Assembly (NCBI GenBank): GCA_031278675.1
Contig: JAITJY010000412.1
Coordinates: 1 to 22,131 of the forward strand
Reading direction: 5' to 3'
Source of the DNA: Bifidobacteriaceae bacterium
GTDB taxonomy: Bacteria; Actinomycetota; Actinomycetes; Actinomycetales; WQXJ01
DNA: 22,131 nucleotides
Positions within the stretch are counted from its first letter, which is position 1. Each line of letters starts with the position of its first letter. A model generated the notes under the pieces. That model ran no database searches and was not told the DNA's origin. It worked only from the letters and a program-made list of their open reading frames with translations. A program made the position numbers and the translations under genes. This document shows, one piece after another, positions 6,070 through 14,368 of the stretch.

Positions 6070-7560
6070 TCAGGTGCCCCACCAGGGACGCAGTGCCGAT
6101 AGCAGGGCGGTGTAGCGGGCATAGCGGCGTTCCATCAGGGCGGCATCCGGGCCGGGTGTGACCCGGGTGCCGGGATGGACCATGCCAGCCACGGCGGCAT
6201 CCAGGTCCGGGTAGACGCCTGCGGCGACAAAGGCCGCCATCGCCACGCCCAGCGCACCCGGCTCGGAGCGGGTCGTCACCTCGATGGGACGGTCCAGCAA
6301 ATCAGCCAAAAGTTGACTCCAGTACGGATTACGCGAAATGCCACCCATCACCTTCGGCACCGCGTCCACCGGCACCGGTAACGCATCCAAATGGAAACGA
6401 TGATTCAAGGCAATACCCTCGAACACGGCCCGCACGGTGTCCGCCCGCGTGTGCCACGAACGCAGCCCAACCAGGCCCGCGGACGCATCTTCTGGCAACG
6501 GCGAACCATACAAGAACGGCAAATAGAACGGCGAAGCCTCCGTCAACGGATCCAATCCATCAAACACCGAATCCAAAAAACCGAACGATCCCCGACCCGC
6601 CGCCTTCGAACCAGCCACCAAATCCGGCAACAACATCCGGGCATACCAATCCATATTGGTCGATGACGACGGGCTCGCCGCGATCAGATTCCACAGGCCC
6701 GGAGCCACAAAAGACCGCGTAATCCAATCACCCCGTTCCGGCGCATCAGTGATGCGCTGATTGACACAATAGGAACCCGCAATCACCGACACATCACCCG
6801 GCCTGACCGCACCCACCCCAACCGACCCACTCACAATGTCATGCATCCCGCCGGCCACCGGCAGCCCCTGCGGGAGCCCGGTCGCATCAGCCGCTTGCTT
6901 GGTCAACGACCCCGCAAGCTGAGCCGAATCGAGAACTGGGGGCACGGCATCGGACAACTTAGCCAAACCATACAACTCAAACACCGTGGCGCTGACCCGC
7001 TGGCTATCCACCGCCGTAAACCCCGACGAGACCTCCGTGTAATCCTGGGCGATCTGCCCCGTCAACCAGAACCGCGCCATATCCTTCGCGAACAAGACAT
7101 AAGCAATCCGGGCATAGATCTCAGGTTCATTTAGCTTAATCCAAGCCAAGACCGCCGGCGCCGAAGAAACCATCGGCAGTTGCCCACTCACGCGAAGAAG
7201 GTCAGACGCCAACGGTTCACTGACCAACTCCGCCAAAACGCCGCGCGCCCGCGAATCAAGCGACAAAATACCCGGCCGCAGCGGCTGACCGGCCCCATCA
7301 ACCACCCAAATCCCATCGCCGTGAGCGGACTGGGACAACCCCACCACCTCATAGTCCTCAAGCTGGGCCGTCAGATCAGCTAATACCCCGAACACCGTGG
7401 CACGGAAACTATCCGGCTCTCGCTCCACCCACCGCTTACGCGGCTGACTGTTGACCGAATCACGCTCAGCGCGCGCCACAGTTGTCCCATCAGGCGCAAA
7501 CGCCACCGCTTTGGTGGTGCTCAAACCAATGTCCAGCCCAATTGCGCAGGTCCGACGCAT
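6070..7560 (-). CDS. FGGY-family carbohydrate kinase (L-xylulokinase/erythritol-kinase-like)
   Basis: Phosphorylates a sugar or polyol brought in by the adjacent ABC importer. 496 residues, family-typical length. The start is the ATG with GAAAGGAG six bases upstream; a TTG two codons earlier lies too close to that site. The N-terminal AIGLDIGLSTTKAV is the ATP-binding loop, GGMHD (catalytic Asp241) is the family base, and VMGGISRNPYWSQLLADLLDRPI with EPGALGVAMAA (433-443) forms the C-terminal ATP-binding part. Motifs such as SQPRKRWVEREPD, AASPSSSTNMDWY and YLPFLYGS resemble the LyxK/EryA branch more than glycerol kinase or XylB. It is the last gene of the leftward operon, 12 bases after the permease. 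The coding strand is unusually T/G-rich, with many TTG leucine codons compared with gltA. The substrate is unknown. Confidence 0.85.
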   Translation of the reverse strand: MRRTCAIGLDIGLSTTKAVAFAPDGTTVARAERDSVNSQPRKRWVEREPDSFRATVFGVLADLTAQLEDYEVVGLSQSAHGDGIWVVDGAGQPLRPGILSLDSRARGVLAELVSEPLASDLLRVSGQLPMVSSAPAVLAWIKLNEPEIYARIAYVLFAKDMARFWLTGQIAQDYTEVSSGFTAVDSQRVSATVFELYGLAKLSDAVPPVLDSAQLAGSLTKQAADATGLPQGLPVAGGMHDIVSGSVGVGAVRPGDVSVIAGSYCVNQRITDAPERGDWITRSFVAPGLWNLIAASPSSSTNMDWYARMLLPDLVAGSKAAGRGSFGFLDSVFDGLDPLTEASPFYLPFLYGSPLPEDASAGLVGLRSWHTRADTVRAVFEGIALNHRFHLDALPVPVDAVPKVMGGISRNPYWSQLLADLLDRPIEVTTRSEPGALGVAMAAFVAAGVYPDLDAAVAGMVHPGTRVTPGPDAALMERRYARYTALLSALRPWWGT

Positions 7561-7572
7561 AGTCAACTCCTT

Positions 7573-8631
7573 TCACAAATTGGCGCGTGAAGCTTTCTCC
7601 TGCAGTGACGCCAAGCAGATCGCGGCCAGCAAGATAACTCCGAAGATGATACGGCGGATCGACGGCTCAACCCCAAGCAGGTTCATCATGTTGTCGATCC
7701 CCGTGATGACCAGCGCCGCCCCAAGAATCCCGGTGACATGGCCACGGCCACCCGTCAACGAAGTGCCCCCCAAAGTGGCGGCGGCGAACACCATCATGAT
7801 CTCGCCATCGCCCATCGTGGCGGTCGCCGAATCGAGGCGGCCCACCTGGAGCAGCCCACCGAGCGCCGCCAACACCCCCGCCAACCCGAACGCCCCAATC
7901 ATGACGCGTTGGACGTTGATGCCGGCCACAAAAGCGGCCGGCTCGTTGTTGCCGATCGCATAGATCGACTTGCCGAACGGCGTCGAGTTCATCACCACCG
8001 CGAACAACGCGGTCAGAAGGATGATCACAATGATGGCGACCGGTATCCCCAGGACGCGGTCGCCGCCCCAGAACGTGAAACCGGTCGGCAGCGAATAGAC
8101 GCCCTCCGGGATCAGATAGACCACCACGCCGCGCAAAATCAGCATGGTAGCCAGCGTCACCAGGAACGCATTGACTCCCAGTTTCACTGAAATCATGCCG
8201 TTGACCAGCCCAACTGCCACACCGACCGCGATCAGGGTAACCAGCGCCAAAGTCCAGTGGGCGCCGGGCAGCCACTGTGTGATGACCAAAATCCCCAGGG
8301 TTGGCGCAACCGCGAACGTCGATTCGATTGACAGGTCCAGGGCGCCGGTCACCATCACCAGGAACATGCCCATTGTCATACAGGCGAGCGGGGTTGAACC
8401 CCAAACCACGTTGGTCAGGTTGCGTGTCGACATGAACCCGGGGATGAAGAACCCAATCAGCACCAGGACGCCCAGCAAGGGCCAGATCAGGTGGTTTTGG
8501 ACAATGGTGATGGCGATCGACCGGGCGGACCAGCGGCGGGTGGGCGCCCCGAGGCCTGCGCTGTCCGGGGTGTTCGCTGCGTCGGCGCTGTTACGGGTCG
8601 CCGCGGCGCCGTTGGCGCGGTCTGAAGGCAT
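7573..8631 (-). CDS. Sugar ABC transporter permease (ribose/autoinducer type)
   Basis: Membrane component of the importer. 352 residues with about nine to ten hydrophobic segments. An N-terminal hydrophilic stretch of roughly 40 residues precedes the first membrane segment. The family motif GALDLSIES (97-105, usually GGIDLSVGS) and LGGTSLTGGRGHVTGILGA near the C-terminus place it with RbsC/LsrC/XylH-type permeases. The start chosen is the ATG seven bases after AAGGAG. Another ATG six bases upstream (8637) overlaps the ATPase stop as ATGA but sits only one base from the ribosome-binding site. Only one permease gene is present, so it presumably works as a homodimer, unlike the LsrC/LsrD pair. 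Confidence 0.88.
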   Translation of the reverse strand: MPSDRANGAAATRNSADAANTPDSAGLGAPTRRWSARSIAITIVQNHLIWPLLGVLVLIGFFIPGFMSTRNLTNVVWGSTPLACMTMGMFLVMVTGALDLSIESTFAVAPTLGILVITQWLPGAHWTLALVTLIAVGVAVGLVNGMISVKLGVNAFLVTLATMLILRGVVVYLIPEGVYSLPTGFTFWGGDRVLGIPVAIIVIILLTALFAVVMNSTPFGKSIYAIGNNEPAAFVAGINVQRVMIGAFGLAGVLAALGGLLQVGRLDSATATMGDGEIMMVFAAATLGGTSLTGGRGHVTGILGAALVITGIDNMMNLLGVEPSIRRIIFGVILLAAICLASLQEKASRANL

Positions 8632-8633
8632 TG

Positions 8634-10157
8634 TCATACTCCTTGGATGGCGTTGTAGATGGCGCCAGATGTGAAATCCGGCGCGCCGCGATGGAACTCC
8701 TTGACGCAGCGGCCGCGGAAGAACACGAACACGCGGTCGCACATGTCGACCAGTTCGTCTTCGCTTTCCGACGTGAGGATCACGCCGCTGGATTCGCGCA
8801 TGTCGTTGCGCACGGTGGCAATGATGTCCGGCTTGGAGGCGATGTCCACGCCTCGGGTCGGTTCATGCAGGACAAACACGTGGGGGCTGAGCAGCGCCAT
8901 GCGGTTGATCACAACCCGCTGGCGGTTGCCGCCGGATAGATAGTCGATGTCTACGTTGAGGCTACGCGCCTTGAACGGCAGTACCTTGAGCCGCCCGGCG
9001 ATCAGGCTTTTCGCACGCCGCCGGTCTATCAGGCCAGCTTTATTGCGGATTTTCGGGTAGATCGGCAACAAGATGTTGTCCTGCACGCTCATCCCATGGA
9101 CGATGGCGAGTTCCTCACGTTTTTTCGGCACATAGGCCACGCCGAGGCGACGCGCGACCTTAGGGGATTTGATGGTTGCGGTTTTGCCACACACGGTGAC
9201 CGATCCGCTGTCCGGCTTGGCCAGGCCGTACAGTGCGTTCATCAGATCGTCTTTGCCGGAGCCGTCCAACCCCGCCAAACCGATCACTTCGCCGCGCCGC
9301 AGGCTGAAGCTGACGTCGGTGAAGGCTCCGGCGCGGGTGAGGCGGTCTACTTGGAGGATCTCTTCATCGCTGACGGCGGTCTCATCAAGTTCGGGACCTT
9401 TGACTTCGCCGCCCACAATCATGGCGGCCAATTTGGCGGCGGTGGTCGAGGCGACCTCGACGGTGTCGATTCGTTTCCCGTCGCGGAGCACAGAGACCCG
9501 GTCGCAGACGGTCATGACTTCGCTGATCCGGTGTGAGATCAAGACGAAGGCCCGGCCGTTGGTTTGCGCTTCGTGGCGCAGCAGTTCGAGGATTTGGTCT
9601 TTGCGGGCAGCGGACAGTGAGGCTGTGATCTCGTCCAGCAAGATGACTTTGGCGTCCTCGATGAACAGAGCTTTGGCTAGGGCCAGTAGTTGTTGTTCTT
9701 CGATGGTGCAGTGAGCGATCCAGGCTCTGGGGTCCACATCGACGCCGACTGCGCGCAGCGCTTGGGCGGCGGTGCGCCGCATTGCAGAGCGGGCGAGGAG
9801 CGGTCCAGCCATGCGGGGCGCACCCAGGAACAGGTTGTCGATGACGGACATCTCCAGGGCGAACTGTGGCTCTTGCGGGATGATGGTGACCCCGAGGCCG
9901 TGGGCGGTGCCGGGGGAATAACTCCCAGCACCGCCCGTGAAATCGCCGACCTGGAGTTGCCCGCTGGTGGGCGGCAGGACGCCAGCCATCATGGAGACCA
10001 GGACGGTCTTGCCGGCGCCATTGCGCCCAATTATGCCGTGGACCTCGCCCGCTTGAATGGCCAGGTCGACTTCATCAACTGCGGTCTGGCCAGAAAAGCG
10101 TTTGGTCAGCTTGATGGTCCGGAAGGCGGGCGGACGAGGGTCCACGGCAGTTCCCAT
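8634..10157 (-). CDS. Sugar ABC transporter ATP-binding protein, double NBD (RbsA/MglA-like)
   Basis: Energises the importer. 507 residues with two fused nucleotide-binding domains. Domain 1: Walker A GRNGAGKT (44-51), Q-loop PQEP, Walker B VILLDE (171-176) followed by ITAS rather than PTAS, and switch His209. Its signature region reads CTIEEQQLLALAKAL, as in other members without a full LSGGQ. Domain 2: degenerate Walker A GLDGSGKDD (296-304), intact LSGGNRQR (407-414), and Walker B VFVLHE (427-432) with histidine where aspartate is expected. The start is the ATG four bases after the binding-protein stop; the ~60-codon upstream extension of the frame lies inside the binding-protein gene and is rejected. 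Genes 5' and 3' are tightly spaced, so an operon is clear. Confidence 0.88.
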   Translation of the reverse strand: MGTAVDPRPPAFRTIKLTKRFSGQTAVDEVDLAIQAGEVHGIIGRNGAGKTVLVSMMAGVLPPTSGQLQVGDFTGGAGSYSPGTAHGLGVTIIPQEPQFALEMSVIDNLFLGAPRMAGPLLARSAMRRTAAQALRAVGVDVDPRAWIAHCTIEEQQLLALAKALFIEDAKVILLDEITASLSAARKDQILELLRHEAQTNGRAFVLISHRISEVMTVCDRVSVLRDGKRIDTVEVASTTAAKLAAMIVGGEVKGPELDETAVSDEEILQVDRLTRAGAFTDVSFSLRRGEVIGLAGLDGSGKDDLMNALYGLAKPDSGSVTVCGKTATIKSPKVARRLGVAYVPKKREELAIVHGMSVQDNILLPIYPKIRNKAGLIDRRRAKSLIAGRLKVLPFKARSLNVDIDYLSGGNRQRVVINRMALLSPHVFVLHEPTRGVDIASKPDIIATVRNDMRESSGVILTSESEDELVDMCDRVFVFFRGRCVKEFHRGAPDFTSGAIYNAIQGV

Positions 10158-10161
10158 GGTT

Positions 10162-11310
10162 TTACTGTGCCCAGTGGCCTGGTGCGTCCACGGCCAGGTC
10201 GCCTGGTACAGCGAAGGACTTGATGCCGTACCAAGTGCCGGTGAACCCGCTGGCGGGGACTTCAGCGACCGGCATCCACGGTTGTTCGCCGTAGGCTTCA
10301 GCCAGCTTGGCTTGGACATCGGCGGGGGACAGGGTTGGTTCAAGCTTTTGGTTGACCATCATGTCCACCAGCAGGTGAGCGGCGACAATCCCTTCGCCTT
10401 TGGCGGGTTGCTCGGAGCATTCTGTTTCTTCGCCGGCGGCGATCGAATCGAGTTCCGCTTTGGAGCAGTCGACCGAAGCCACTGGGATGTACTTCGGGTC
10501 GGTGTTGGGATACAGGCCGCCTGCGGCTTTGAGGGCGGGGATGGCTCCGCCGATCGCGGCGGTCCCATCTATCGCCATCACGCCGAGCACCTTGTCGATC
10601 CCGTACTTGGAGATCGCATCATCGGTGATCTTGCGGGCCTTCTCGCCGTCGCATTCAGCTTCTTGGGTGACTATCTCAATCTTGGGATTGGCTTCCATGA
10701 TCGGGTCGATCACCGAGTGCATGCCGTCGTGGCGGTCCACGTCGGTGGACAGTGTGATCAGGCAGCGCAGTTCAACGAACACGCCGTCTGATTGCCGCCA
10801 CGCTTCGCCGCGGTTGGCGTCCAGCGTGTCGACAATCGCTTGGGCCGCCTTCTCACCGGCTAGGACGCCGTCGAATGAGACGTAGGTTTGTTCCACGTCG
10901 GGGACATAGGAGTTGTGGGTCACGATGGGGATGCCCTCATCGCGCAACTCGCCCAGGATTCCTTTCATTGCTTCGCCGCGCCAGGAGACCAGGCTGACGC
11001 CGTCGATCCCCTTGGCCATCTGAGCGCGGAGGGCTTCGACCTGTTCCGCCTCGTCGTTTGCGCCGAAGACATTCGTGTTGATGGTGATGCCGAGTTCTTT
11101 GGCGAGGCGCTGGTACTCCTCGTCTTCGCCGGCTTGGACACCGTTGAAGAACTCATCGTTGGGGTCCCAGCGGATGATGGCGACGTTGTACTCAGATTTG
11201 TCTCCGGCACCGCCCGTGCCGTCATCGCCCGAATCGCCACCGCCGCAAGCAGCGGTCGCTAACATGCCGGTCAAGGCTAGGGCGGCTAGTAGGGGTTTCT
11301 TGAAACTCAT
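10162..11310 (-). CDS. Sugar ABC transporter substrate-binding lipoprotein
   Basis: Captures the substrate outside the membrane. 382 residues, first gene of the leftward operon. The signal peptide ends in the lipobox LATAAC with Cys22, followed by a flexible GGGDSGDDGTGG linker. The rest fits the periplasmic-binding-protein type 1 fold used for ribose, AI-2 and related sugars: NVAIIRWDPNDEFFNGVQAG at the start, GIDGVSLVSWRGEAM, IPIVTHNSYV, and GVMAIDGTAAIGGAIPALKAAG in the second lobe. The start is the ATG with TTAGGAG seven bases upstream; an in-frame ATG 13 codons earlier would spoil the signal peptide. The three or four extra cysteines in the mature part (LRCLIT, EAECDG, VDCSK, ETECSE) are unusual in number and could form disulfides. 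Specificity is not readable. Confidence 0.88.
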   Translation of the reverse strand: MSFKKPLLAALALTGMLATAACGGGDSGDDGTGGAGDKSEYNVAIIRWDPNDEFFNGVQAGEDEEYQRLAKELGITINTNVFGANDEAEQVEALRAQMAKGIDGVSLVSWRGEAMKGILGELRDEGIPIVTHNSYVPDVEQTYVSFDGVLAGEKAAQAIVDTLDANRGEAWRQSDGVFVELRCLITLSTDVDRHDGMHSVIDPIMEANPKIEIVTQEAECDGEKARKITDDAISKYGIDKVLGVMAIDGTAAIGGAIPALKAAGGLYPNTDPKYIPVASVDCSKAELDSIAAGEETECSEQPAKGEGIVAAHLLVDMMVNQKLEPTLSPADVQAKLAEAYGEQPWMPVAEVPASGFTGTWYGIKSFAVPGDLAVDAPGHWAQ

Positions 11311-11348
11311 GCGGTGACTCCTAACCGATACTTCTTCGTTGAAGCGCA

Positions 11349-11366
11349 CCCAGTCGAAAGACTGGG
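11349..11366 (-). promoter_or_regulatory. Perfect inverted repeat in the binding-protein 5' region
   Basis: CCCAGTC-GAAA-GACTGGG: a 7-bp perfect stem with a 4-base loop, 38 bases upstream of the substrate-binding protein start. On the leftward transcript it would be a 5' UTR hairpin that could stabilise the abundant binding-protein message; it could equally be an operator half-site pair. Confidence 0.5.
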
Positions 11367-11370
11367 CGAC

Positions 11371-11460
11371 ATACCAGACCGTACCAGCTAGATGTTACAT
11401 ATTGCAATCCTTGCGGGGGACTGATAGCGTTTCGTTACCATTCTGAACCATTCCGTACCA
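11371..11460. promoter_or_regulatory. Probable operator array: ACCA repeats at 10-bp spacing in the divergent control region
   Basis: Three 10-bp units TTCGTTACCA, TTCTGAACCA and TTCCGTACCA stand head to tail at 11431-11460, ending 17 bases before the aldolase start. Two further TACCA boxes 10 bp apart (11372 and 11382) lie near the binding-protein promoter. The one-helical-turn spacing puts every box on the same DNA face, as expected for a repressor. The DeoR protein encoded at the end of the rightward operon is the natural candidate. Promoter boxes are not clear; TTGCAA near 11403 with ATAGCGT near 11425 is a weak rightward possibility. Confidence 0.55.
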
Positions 11461-11477
11461 TCAGCGAAGGAGCAACG

Positions 11478-12281
11478 ATGGCCACCACCAGGCACTTGTC
11501 CAGAATCATTGGCCCCGACGGACGGACGGTGATCCTCGCGTTGGACGCGCCGGCCTTCGCCACCGACATCGCCGGAGTGGACCGGGCTGTCCACGCCGTG
11601 CCACAGATGGTGTCCCACGGCCTGGACTGCGTTCTGGTCCCGAAAGGCATCGCGTTACGGGCCAGCTCCTACCTCCAAGACGTCGGCATGGTGCTGCGCT
11701 GCGACACCGTGACAGATATCTACGACGGATCAATCCCCGGGACCTTTATCGTCAACGACGCGCTGGATGCCGTCCAAGTGGGCGCCGATGGCGTCGTGGT
11801 GATGGCCTTCCCCGGTCACGACGCCCACCCCGAACTCCAGCAGCAGACCACCGACCTCTACAAGGGCTGCCGCAAGTACAGGCTGCCGCTGATTGTCGAA
11901 GCGCTGCCGTTCACGTTTGTGGGCGCTAACGAAGCCCACCGTGACCCCAAGAACGTCGCTGTCGCGGTCCGCCTCGCCGCCGAACTGGGCGCCGACATAG
12001 TCAAGACGCGTTATTCGGGGACACCGGAAGACGCCGTGATCGCCGCCGACGCGACCGTCCCGGTGGTCGCCTTAGGCGGGCCGAAGGCCGGGTTAGACGG
12101 CTACTTGGAGTTCGTGCGTCACTGCATCGCTGCGGGAGCGGCCGGTGTGGCCGTTGGCCGCAACATTGTCCAAGACCCCCACCCCGTGGCGAAGGTGGCA
12201 GCGCTCGGCGCGATTGTGCACGGAGATTCCACCGTGGCCCAAGCGCTCGCGCTGTATGAGGACGTCGCCGCCACCGACTGA
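11478..12281 (+). CDS. Class I aldolase of the DeoC/FbaB/LsrF (DhnA-type) family
   Basis: Probably cleaves a phosphorylated sugar made by the neighbouring kinase, through a Schiff base. 267 residues. The start is the ATG with GAAGGAG six bases upstream. The lysine of ADIVKTRYSG (Lys176) sits where the family's Schiff-base lysine is found; ILALDAP (Asp23), LIVEALPF and VVALGGPK (196-203) match the rest of the TIM-barrel active site and phosphate-binding region. LsrF, the AI-2 pathway enzyme, belongs to the same family, and the locus (FGGY kinase, ribose-type importer, LsrF-like protein) superficially resembles an lsr operon. No LsrG or LsrR is present, so AI-2 processing is only one option. 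Reaction and substrate are unproven. Confidence 0.82.
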   Translation: MATTRHLSRIIGPDGRTVILALDAPAFATDIAGVDRAVHAVPQMVSHGLDCVLVPKGIALRASSYLQDVGMVLRCDTVTDIYDGSIPGTFIVNDALDAVQVGADGVVVMAFPGHDAHPELQQQTTDLYKGCRKYRLPLIVEALPFTFVGANEAHRDPKNVAVAVRLAAELGADIVKTRYSGTPEDAVIAADATVPVVALGGPKAGLDGYLEFVRHCIAAGAAGVAVGRNIVQDPHPVAKVAALGAIVHGDSTVAQALALYEDVAATD

Positions 12282-12298
12282 GCGATAGGACACACACC

Positions 12299-13294
12299 AT
12301 GAAAGTGCTGGCGATAGCCGACATGCTGATTGGTCCCGCAACCATGGCGGCGGGATTGGCGACCGCACCGGAACTGGCGGAGGATCTGACGGTCCGCGAG
12401 TGGACCCACGAGTCGCTGGCGTCCCTCCAGGAAGACAATTTGGCGGTAGAGCAGCGGGGGCCCGATGCCGTGCCGGTCCCGGCGGGCTTGTTGGACGACA
12501 TCGTGCAATTCGACGTTTTGGTAACCCAGTTTTGTCCGGTTGCCGCGTCCGTGATCCGTGCGGGAACCAAGCTGCGGGCGATCGGCGTGCTGCGCGCCGG
12601 GGTCGAAAACGTCGATGTGGGGGCCGCCGAGGCCGCCGGGATTACCGTGGTCAACTCGCCGGGCCGCAACGCCAATGCTGTTGCCGAATTCACGGTTGGC
12701 CTGATCCTCGCGGAAACCCGGAACATTGCGCGGGCGCACGCGGAGGTGATGGCGCAAGACTGGAGCCGGCGTTTCCGGAACAAAGACGCGATCCCCGAGT
12801 TGAAGGGGCACCGGGTTGGGCTGGTCGGGTTGGGGCAGATCGGCCTGATCGTGGCGGGCATTTTGGAGGCGTTCGGGATGGAGGTGGTCTACTTCGATCC
12901 CTATGTGCCTGATGCGCCATACCGGAGCTATGAGGACCTGGCGGCAATGGCCAGCGCGGTGGACATCTTGTCGTTGCATTCGCGCCTGACACCAGCCACC
13001 AAAAAGATGGTGTCCGCTGCGGTCATCGCGGCTTTGCCGGAGCACGCAGTGCTGGTCAACACGGCCCGCTCCGGGCTGGTGGATGAACCCGCGCTGATCG
13101 AGGCGTTGCGTGACCACCGGATCATGGGCGCCGCGATCGACACGTTCGACATTGAGCCGCTGCCGCCGGACAGCCCGTTCTTGCAACTCGACAACGTGAC
13201 GCTGACCTCGCATTTGGCTGGGACCACGGTTGATGCGATCAGTGGAACGCCGCGGCTCTTGGCTCCGCGCCTCGCAGCGGCCCTGCGGTCCTAA
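12299..13294 (+). CDS. D-isomer-specific 2-hydroxyacid dehydrogenase
   Basis: NAD(P)-dependent oxidoreductase that interconverts a 2-keto acid and its D-2-hydroxy acid. 331 residues. The Rossmann fingerprint GLGQIG (177-182) with Asp200 after the second strand favours NAD over NADP. The catalytic triad is present: Arg257 in NTARSGLVDE, Glu286 in DIEPLPP, His305 in LTSHLAG. The start is the ATG 17 bases after the aldolase stop, with a modest site (ATAGGA). Location between the aldolase and the DeoR gene ties it to the same catabolic route, for example acting on a keto acid released or oxidised after aldol cleavage. Hydroxypyruvate/glyoxylate reductase and phosphoglycerate-type activity are alternatives; the short length lacks the ACT domains of SerA. 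Confidence 0.87.
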   Translation: MKVLAIADMLIGPATMAAGLATAPELAEDLTVREWTHESLASLQEDNLAVEQRGPDAVPVPAGLLDDIVQFDVLVTQFCPVAASVIRAGTKLRAIGVLRAGVENVDVGAAEAAGITVVNSPGRNANAVAEFTVGLILAETRNIARAHAEVMAQDWSRRFRNKDAIPELKGHRVGLVGLGQIGLIVAGILEAFGMEVVYFDPYVPDAPYRSYEDLAAMASAVDILSLHSRLTPATKKMVSAAVIAALPEHAVLVNTARSGLVDEPALIEALRDHRIMGAAIDTFDIEPLPPDSPFLQLDNVTLTSHLAGTTVDAISGTPRLLAPRLAAALRS

Positions 13295-13340
13295 CCCGCG
13301 CGGGCTAAAATACGGTCCCGGGCCTGGCTGGATCGCATCA

Positions 13341-13376
13341 CACCAATAGCAGGCCCCACGGGGGCCGGGTTTGGTG
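13341..13376 (+). promoter_or_regulatory. Two-segment stem-loop between the dehydrogenase and DeoR genes
   Basis: CACCAA (13341-13346) pairs with TTGGTG (13371-13376), and inside GGCCCC (13352-13357) pairs with GGGGCC (13361-13366). There is no T-run, so it is more likely an attenuating, processing or 5' UTR structure than a terminator. A palindrome CCCGCGCGGG (13295-13304) followed by TAAAAT (13306-13311), a candidate -10 box for the DeoR gene, precedes it. Confidence 0.45.
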
Positions 13377-13448
13377 CGGTCCGGCCGGGCCCGTTCGGGG
13401 TGGGTCTCGGCGGGGCGCACGCGGCGCTTGCCTAACGAAGGGAAGAAG

Positions 13449-14270
13449 TTGAGCGCACAAGACGTGTGGGAGTTCACCGGCGGCACGGTTGCCCAACGCC
13501 GCCGCTTTCGCCAGATCATGACCCTGCTGTTCGCCAACGGCTTCGCCACTGTGGATGAGCTAGTCACAACGTTGGGGGTCAGCCGCATGACGGTTCACCG
13601 CGACCTGGATGAACTCCACGCTCGCGGAGCTTTGACCAAGGTCAGGGGCGGAGCCACCGTGGCGCGGACCGAAAACTTCGAATCTTCCTGGCAATACCGG
13701 CACGGCCTGTGTCTTGATCTGAAACGGGCCATCTCGCTGGCGGCGCTAGACCTGGTAGAACCGGGCGACTCCATCATGATTGACCCATCCACCACCGGGT
13801 ATGTGTTTTCGCAGTTGTTGCGGCGCAAAGCGCCGTTGACCGTGGTGACACCCTCACTGCCGGTCATTGCAGAGTTGGCCGGGGGCGAAGGAATTGATCT
13901 GTACGCGATCGGCGGCAGCTTCCACCCGCACTTCAACTGTTTCATGGGGGATAACGCCAATCAGATGGCGGCGCGTTTCCGCGTCGATAAGTTCTTCATG
14001 TCGACCGCTGCGGTCTTCGGACGCGCTATTTGTCATTCCAAAGCGAACGCCATAGCGCTGGACCGCGCCTTGTTCAAGGCCGCCCGCGAACATGTGCTCC
14101 TGGTGGACTCATCCAAGTTGGGGCACGCAGCGCTGCACGTCTTTGGCGACGCCTCAGAATGGGATGTGCTCATCACCGACTCCGGGGCCAGCTCGGAAGC
14201 GGTCGAAGAACTCCGGCAATACATTCCACGCGTCCTGGTTGCAGAAGTACCGGAAGCGGACGCCGCCTAA
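13449..14270 (+). CDS. DeoR-family transcriptional repressor
   Basis: Likely local regulator of the divergent sugar operons. 273 residues. The N-terminal winged helix-turn-helix (about 17-70) reads RRRFRQIMTLLFANGFATVDELVTTL and then GVSRMTVHRDLDELHARGALTKVRGGA, the DeoR hallmark. The C-terminal sensor domain contains GDSIMIDPSTTGYVF, DLYAIGGSFHPHFNCFMGDN and LLVDSSKLGHAALHVFG, the phosphosugar-binding fold. The start is taken as TTG with AGGGAAG just upstream; the frame extends 26 more codons to a GTG at 13371, but that stretch looks like intergenic DNA. The effector is probably a phosphorylated intermediate produced by the kinase. Confidence 0.85.
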   Translation: MSAQDVWEFTGGTVAQRRRFRQIMTLLFANGFATVDELVTTLGVSRMTVHRDLDELHARGALTKVRGGATVARTENFESSWQYRHGLCLDLKRAISLAALDLVEPGDSIMIDPSTTGYVFSQLLRRKAPLTVVTPSLPVIAELAGGEGIDLYAIGGSFHPHFNCFMGDNANQMAARFRVDKFFMSTAAVFGRAICHSKANAIALDRALFKAAREHVLLVDSSKLGHAALHVFGDASEWDVLITDSGASSEAVEELRQYIPRVLVAEVPEADAA

Positions 14271-14368
14271 CCGGCTGGTTTTAGCCTGGATCCGCCGAGG
14301 ATCGCCGCAGGGAAGCACCAGACGGGTGCGATGGGCGTTCCTGGCCGGCGATGGCTACCGGTGGCCTG

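Noticed and set aside
7738..8190. Rightward frames opposite the permease gene
   Set aside because: Arg/His/Gln-rich composition typical of antisense shadows; the leftward permease is well supported.
12119..13588. Long leftward frame of nearly 490 codons antisense to the dehydrogenase gene
   Set aside because: It is a shadow of GC-rich coding sequence; the rightward protein has all catalytic residues of a known family.
6070..14270. Assignment of the sugar locus as a true AI-2 (lsr) operon
   Set aside because: There is no LsrG or LsrR, only one permease gene, and an added hydroxyacid dehydrogenase. Resemblance is at the family level only.
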